Shown: piece after piece, positions 13,000-13,881 of the stretch
Layout: the number at the start of each line of letters is the position of its first letter
Position numbering within the stretch: position 1 is the first letter of the stretch
Assembly: GCA_037890055.1 (NCBI GenBank)
Contig: JBBKBD010000028.1
Direction: 5' to 3' (one strand)
Origin: Mediannikoviicoccus sp037890055
GTDB lineage: Bacteria; Bacillota; Clostridia; Tissierellales; Peptoniphilaceae
Length of the DNA stretch: 13,881 nt
Program-made: the position numbers and the translations under genes
The notes under the pieces: model-generated
Databases searched by the model: none
Told to the model about the DNA's origin: nothing
The model's input: the letters and a program-made list of their open reading frames with translations, nothing else

Positions 13000-13776
13000 A
13001 TGGATAAGAAAAAAAATAAAACTTTAGATGAAAGTGAAATTAGAAAATCTGTTAGAGATTTTTATACTAATATTGCAACTGGAAAGGAAAAGACAAAGGT
13101 TGATTCTGATGATCTTAATAGAGCTCTTGGCTACTCAGAGGAACAACTTAAATCTGTTCCCGAAGAAGCTAACATGGGCCTTGGATGTGGCAATCCCCAT
13201 GAAAAGGCAAAGCCAGCCGCTGGTGAAACAGTGCTTGACCTTGGATGTGGAAAGGGCTTTGATGTGTTTATTGCCGCAAAGGCCGTTGGTGATGAAGGTT
13301 ATGTAATCGGTGTAGACTCAAGTATAGACATGGTGGAAAAGGCTAGGTACATCGGTAAGAAAAGAAAGTTTAATAATGTTGACTTTCGTCTTGGAGAGAT
13401 AGAATACCTTCCTGTGGCGGACAACACTTTGGATATTGTTATTTCAAATTGCGTTATAAATCTATCCACTCAAAAGCAACAGGTCTACAATGAAATTCAT
13501 CGAGTTCTTAAAAAGGGTGGACGAATTGGAATTTCTGATATAACACAGGCAAAACCTCTACCTCAGTCAGTATTGGATAATCCTAGAATGTACGGTACAT
13601 GAGTTGCAGGCTCTGTAACCTTGGATAGGTTAATAGAAATTCTTAAAAATGCAGGATTTGTAAATATTGATATTGATACAAAGGATGTTACTGATGAATA
13701 CGCCGCAAAGTGGGGTATTACTGAAGTTAATTTGAAGGACTATATAAGAAGTTCAACAATAACAGCATACAAATAG
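13000..13776 (+). CDS. arsM: ArsM-type arsenite methyltransferase, probable selenoprotein
   Basis: This 258-codon gene for a SAM-dependent methyltransferase that methylates trivalent arsenic has one in-frame TGA (codon 201, 13600-13602). SAM motif I is LDLGCGKGFD (79-88), with acidic VIGVDSS (102-108) and LGEIEYLPVADNTLDIVISNCVINL (131-155), typical of ArsM. Three catalytic cysteines are known in the family. Here they correspond to Cys63 (GLGCGNP), Cys151 (SNCVINL) and codon 201 in GT-TGA-VAGS, where the family has GCVAG. The 50-residue distance from Cys151 to the TGA equals that between Cys156 and Cys206 of human AS3MT and between Cys174 and Cys224 of Cyanidioschyzon ArsM. The frame then continues for 57 codons with a proper C-terminal domain and ends in TAG. 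Selenocysteine at the third catalytic position is therefore the best reading; a nonsense mutation is the alternative. AGGAGGG lies 4 nt before the start. Confidence 0.88.
13600..13602 (+). other. In-frame TGA, proposed selenocysteine codon (Sec201)
   Basis: The TGA lies exactly where ArsM proteins carry their third catalytic cysteine, flanked by conserved GT and VAG residues. Reading continues in frame with family-like sequence to TAG at 13774-13776. Tryptophan is encoded by TGG elsewhere (for example in this gene's C-terminal AAKWG), so a general TGA-to-Trp code is not supported. Confidence 0.75.
13603..13632 (+). promoter_or_regulatory. Candidate bacterial SECIS element
   Basis: Two mutually exclusive hairpins follow the TGA. 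One pairs GTTGCAG (13603-13609) with CTGTAAC (13613-13619) around GCT, 7 bp with one G-U pair, but starts directly at the TGA. The other pairs TAACC (13616-13620) with GGTTA (13628-13632) around TTGGATA, putting loop guanines about 20 nt after the TGA. That fits the usual distance of bacterial SECIS loops better. I favour the second for SelB recognition. Confidence 0.45.
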
Positions 13777-13822
13777 GGGTGGAAAGTTAACCAAGGGGGA
13801 AAAAGGAAACGTTTCGTATGCT

Positions 13823-13881
13823 ATGGCAACACTTTTTTGGACACTTTTTTTAAGGTGTCGATATTTCCTTTACATCTTGCA
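13823..13881 (+). CDS. Partial ORF, possible membrane protein, runs off the window
   Basis: From ATG 13823 the frame is open to the window end and encodes at least 19 residues, mostly hydrophobic or aromatic (MATLFWTLFLRCRYFLYIL). That looks like the first membrane segment of a transporter or anchored protein. A purine-rich AAGGGGG (13793-13799) lies 23 nt upstream, too far for a normal ribosome binding site, and GG at 13805-13806 is also distant. The true start is uncertain. A competing ATG at 13818 gives only 11 codons. Its place behind arsM would fit an arsenical exporter or accessory protein, but nothing in the visible part identifies it. A hairpin, GACACTTT paired with AAGGTGTC (13840-13859), lies inside it, so the region could instead be a leader or a terminator-like structure. 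Confidence 0.25.
   Translation, partial: MATLFWTLFLRCRYFLYIL

Noticed and set aside
13000..13602. ArsM as a truncated 200-residue protein or pseudogene ending at TGA
   Set aside because: The single TGA replaces a conserved catalytic cysteine, spacing is family-exact, and the following 57 codons remain intact and family-like. Random decay would not be expected to hit precisely this codon and leave the rest untouched.
13600..13602. Alternative genetic code (TGA as tryptophan or glycine)
   Set aside because: Tryptophan is encoded by TGG in many genes here, no other gene contains an in-frame TGA, and the family residue at this position is cysteine, not Trp or Gly.

Overview
The window comes from an AT-rich, low-GC anaerobic Gram-positive bacterium, most likely a Clostridia/Tissierellia-type Firmicute. 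The clues are strong AGGAGG ribosome binding sites, sigma-A-like promoters, T-rich terminators, oxygen-sensitive enzymes (hybrid cluster protein, hemerythrin) and close homologues of Firmicute YitT, M42 peptidase and ABC exporter families. Every clearly terminated gene ends in TAA or TAG; none uses TGA as its stop.

Positions 1-4124 are housekeeping and membrane genes in separate transcription units. A full-length YitT protein with a DUF2179 domain (minus strand) is divergent from DNA polymerase IV (dinB). A second YitT paralogue lacking DUF2179 and an M42-family metallopeptidase follow, each with its own terminator. Positions 4148-4241 look like a small free-standing transcript with a promoter and a terminator but no meaningful ORF.

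Positions 4248-7456 (minus strand) form a probable nitrosative-stress module. In transcription order it holds a Crp/Fnr-type regulator, the hybrid cluster protein Hcp with all cluster ligands present, a small DUF1858 protein with a CxxC motif, and a hemerythrin. The last two resemble the two halves of the RIC/ScdA/YtfE iron-sulfur repair protein, here as separate genes. A perfect 16-bp palindrome sits between the regulator and hcp and is a good candidate operator. Positions 7497-7752 hold a composite of nested inverted repeats in a 330-bp gene-free gap, followed by a short-chain dehydrogenase gene.

Positions 8733-12204 encode the two overlapping subunits of a heterodimeric ABC exporter with one canonical and one degenerate ATP site. 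They converge on a small membrane-anchored protein of unknown function.

Positions 12590-13881 are the most interesting part. An ArsR-family repressor gene and the anchored-protein gene are driven by divergent promoters whose -35 boxes occupy the same DNA, inside one of two matching dyad operators. Downstream of arsR is an ArsM-type arsenite methyltransferase whose reading frame is interrupted by one in-frame TGA, exactly at the third catalytic cysteine, and then continues intact for 57 codons. The best explanation is a selenocysteine-containing arsenite methyltransferase. A further short frame, probably a membrane protein, runs off the end of the window.
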